From assembly GCA_900549105.1 (NCBI GenBank), contig URND01000125.1, positions 1 through 8,253 on the forward strand: a stretch of 8,253 nt of DNA, read 5' to 3'. Shown here piece after piece: positions 7,426 to 8,253 of this stretch. Both the position numbers and the translations under genes were made by a program. Below the pieces are notes generated by a model. That model worked only from the letters and a program-made list of their open reading frames with translations, was not told the DNA's origin and ran no database searches. The first letter of the stretch is position 1. Every line of letters starts with the position of its first letter. The stretch comes from an uncultured Eubacteriales bacterium. GTDB taxonomy: Bacteria; Bacillota; Clostridia; Lachnospirales; Lachnospiraceae.

Positions 7426-7739
7426 ATGGTAGCGATGAGGTAGGCTACGATCTGAGTTACGAATTAACATCGCGCCCCGGAGAGACGAGAATGCTTGAGA
7501 TTAAATACAGCGACGGGAAGTCATTCATCATGTCTGCCAACGAATTCAATGTAGGCTGCAAGAATCCACTTTACGACTTTGCGCTTGTATCCCCAAAGGA
7601 AATTAAAATAATCCAAGGAGCACTGACTGATGACAGCCGTTATAGCGCTACAGCACATTCTTATAATGTCAAAGTATCAACCATAACGAAAAACGATGTA
7701 TGTCTTTCAGATACTGATAGTAATGAGTACATTCAGTAG
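7311..7739 (+). pseudogene. DUF3883 (NOV_C) C-terminal domain in the -1 frame
   Basis: The -1 frame is open from 7311 to the TAG at 7737-7739 and encodes the C-terminal domain expected of the preceding gene. HGNWAEDKVVEAMEKD matches the usual domain start '(R/K)xG..GE..V...L'. Then come VGYDLSYE, RMLEIKYSDGK and FIMSANEFNVG...YDFALV. This is the DUF3883/NOV_C pattern, which resembles a PD-(D/E)XK nuclease fold. In a joined protein of 1530 residues the candidate catalytic residues would be D1435, E1451 and K1453. The frame has no ATG or ribosome-binding site near its beginning; the only near-start codon is a GTG at 7353, inside the domain. It is therefore not an independent gene but the displaced end of the gene starting at 3148. 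It could be joined by ribosomal frameshifting, or the protein could be truncated by a one-base deletion. Confidence 0.85.
7320..7326 (+). other. A_AAA_AAC heptamer at the frame junction (possible -1 slippery site)
   Basis: In the frame of the gene starting at 3148 the codons are GTA AAA AAC, so the site has exactly the X_XXY_YYZ phasing of a -1 slippery heptamer. A -1 shift here moves translation into the DUF3883 frame. IS1 uses the same A6C motif for its InsAB' fusion (established). Equally, one extra A (seven instead of six) would restore a single frame, so a base deletion or read error in the homopolymer explains it too. I see no strong stem 5-9 nt downstream. The nearest, GTGGTC (7353-7358) with GACCCAC (7374-7380), is 26 nt away and has a bulge. 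The AGGAGG at 7284-7289 lies about 30 nt upstream, too far for the usual stimulatory role. Confidence 0.5.
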
Positions 7740-7760
7740 AGTAGTATAAGATGGACTGTT

Positions 7761-7855
7761 TTTTCCCTTTGTTTGGCTTTACTTTAATATACGTATATAT
7801 GAGTACAGAGTTAAAGTAAAGTCATCTTTCTTTTGGTAGGCAATATGTATTTTGC
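7761..7855 (+). repeat. Flanking hairpin repeat, copy B
   Basis: This is the partner of the block at 911-1008, in the same orientation. Its inverted repeat is better: CTTTACTTTAA (7777-7787) pairs perfectly over 11 bp with TTAAAGTAAAG (7811-7821), around a 23-nt loop. It begins 21 nt after the stop codon at 7737-7739 and is followed by a T-rich tract (ATCTTTCTTTTGG). It could therefore double as an AU-rich terminator for the upstream gene. Because copy A does not follow any plus-strand gene, a terminator role alone does not explain the pair. Confidence 0.65.
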
Positions 7856-7868
7856 TGTAATGCTTGTT

Positions 7869-7905
7869 TGTATATCATATCGGACATCACAACCTATGAT
7901 ATATA
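7869..7905. repeat. Inverted repeat, 9 perfect bp plus extension
   Basis: TATATCATA (7871-7879) is the reverse complement of TATGATATA (7895-7903). One wobble pair and one further pair extend the stem to 11 bp around a 15-nt loop. AT-rich symmetry of this kind may be a regulator site or a cruciform or hairpin, or it may be chance in AT-rich DNA. Confidence 0.4.
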
Positions 7906-8089
7906 ACGTAAAACTAAGATAAAGTTTTGCTACTGGAAATCAATTGTCCTAATTTTACAAATGATTAGATGAACCGCATAACCTATCATTTAATATATAA
8001 ACACATACCATTTATGTACTATATGATATGTTGATATGATGGGGTCGTTTCAACAGGCCTCATCGTTCAAACAGGATTCCGGCTTTTAT

Positions 8090-8121
8090 AAAGATGGGTT
8101 GGGTTCAACCACCCCATCTTT
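8090..8121. terminator. Strong hairpin, possible terminator or leader structure
   Basis: AAAGATGGG (8090-8098) pairs perfectly with CCCATCTTT (8113-8121), and after one mismatch three more pairs form inside. The structure is symmetrical enough to work on either strand. Neither side has a real run of T: the plus strand continues CCGTGTCC and the minus strand TATAAAAGCC. It is thus a poor intrinsic terminator by the usual rule. It lies upstream of the promoter at 8175-8205, so it is not in that transcript's leader. It may insulate the neighbouring gene from upstream transcription. Confidence 0.4.
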
Positions 8122-8174
8122 CCGTGTCCAAAGTTGCAATTTGCTCTTTTGGAATAAAAAATATGGCTCAAAAT

Positions 8175-8205
8175 TTTGTGTTATGCCACAAAAACATTAT
8201 GTTTG
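8175..8205 (+). promoter_or_regulatory. Bacteroidetes promoter for the gene starting at 8228
   Basis: TTTG (8175-8178) and TATGTTTG (8198-8205) match the -33 and -7 consensus fully, with a 19-bp spacer in the optimal range. Transcription would begin near 8210-8213, leaving a leader of about 15-18 nt before the ATG at 8228. Confidence 0.7.
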
Positions 8206-8227
8206 CATAGCATAATAAAAGCGTAAT

Positions 8228-8253
8228 ATGAACTTCGTTGATAGAATAGAAGA
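8228..8253 (+). CDS. Start of a gene, probably an AAA+ ATPase (DUF4143-type); cut by window end
   Basis: Only eight full codons are visible, reading MNFVDRIE, with a ninth codon for Glu cut off after two bases. Bacteroidales AAA ATPases of the ATPase_2/DUF4143 group commonly begin with (N/K)F(V/I)(D/N)R..E, a short strand and turn ahead of the Walker A segment, so that is the best guess. The call is supported by the well-formed promoter just upstream and by the in-frame ATG at a sensible distance. It would be the same broad family as the fossil at 96-491, on the opposite strand. Eight residues cannot prove it; the sequence beyond the window would settle it at once. Confidence 0.45.

Larger units (their letters stand above)
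7740..8227. other. AT-rich intergenic region between the DUF3883 frame and the next gene
   Basis: I find no credible gene here. From left to right it holds the hairpin repeat copy B, an inverted repeat (7869-7905), short AT-rich direct repeats (AACCTAT.AT at 7891 and 7980; TGATATG twice at 8024-8038), two TTCAA(A)CAGG repeats (8049-8057 and 8066-8075), a strong hairpin (8090-8121) and a promoter (8175-8205). All but the minor repeats are listed separately. Confidence 0.7.

Noticed and set aside
7353..7739. Independent gene starting at GTG 7353
   Set aside because: DUF3883 homology extends upstream of the GTG to about 7329, there is no ribosome-binding site or promoter, and the frame is clearly the displaced end of the preceding gene.
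1..8253. CRISPR array, tRNA, rRNA or insertion sequence
   Set aside because: I saw no regular spacer-repeat array, no cloverleaf with CCA-like end, no rRNA stretch and no transposase or integrase reading on either strand.

Overview
The window looks like chromosomal or mobile DNA from a Bacteroidales bacterium (Bacteroides, Parabacteroides, Alistipes or a relative). Three things point there. Promoter-like sites follow the Bacteroidetes pattern (TTTG or TTG near -33, TAnnTTTG near -7) rather than TTGACA/TATAAT. Translation starts lack strong Shine-Dalgarno sequences. The left edge holds debris of two families abundant in this order: AAA+/DUF4143 ATPases and TonB-dependent receptors. Base composition changes near position 600, from GC-rich on the left to AT-rich for the rest, as expected at the edge of an acquired accessory island.

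Layout. Positions 96-595 (minus strand) are a mosaic of gene fossils. The plug-domain end of a TonB-dependent receptor is joined, in a different frame, to the C-terminal third of a DUF4143 ATPase. Positions 597-1121 have no gene but hold a hairpin-forming repeat (copy A, 911-1008), a good Bacteroidetes promoter (1018-1048) and an operator-like array of three ATCA.TATA motifs about 20 bp apart. Next come hipB (1122-1430) and hipA (1442-2935), a HipBA-type toxin-antitoxin pair with all expected kinase residues. After a 212-bp gap lies a very large GHKL/Hsp90-like ATPase of the sacsin / NO VEIN type (3148-7425). Its expected C-terminal DUF3883 (NOV_C) domain lies in the -1 frame (open to 7739), and the frames meet at a run of six A followed by C. 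Positions 7740-8227 have no gene. They hold the second hairpin repeat (copy B, 7761-7855), an inverted repeat, a strong 9-bp-plus hairpin (8090-8121) and a near-perfect promoter (8175-8205). The promoter serves a gene that starts at 8228, probably another AAA ATPase, and runs off the window.

Working model (inference). The HipBA pair and the giant GHKL-DUF3883 protein form one accessory cassette of about 6.85 kb bracketed by diverged direct copies of a hairpin repeat. HipBA is a kinase toxin with an autoregulating antitoxin. The GHKL + DUF3883 arrangement (ATP-driven conformational clamp plus a PD-(D/E)XK-like domain) fits an anti-phage or nucleic-acid surveillance effector, but nothing here proves that. 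The points most worth following up are the frame junction at 7320-7326, which may be a single-base mutation, a read error or a programmed -1 frameshift on an A_AAA_AAC heptamer, and the paired boundary repeats.
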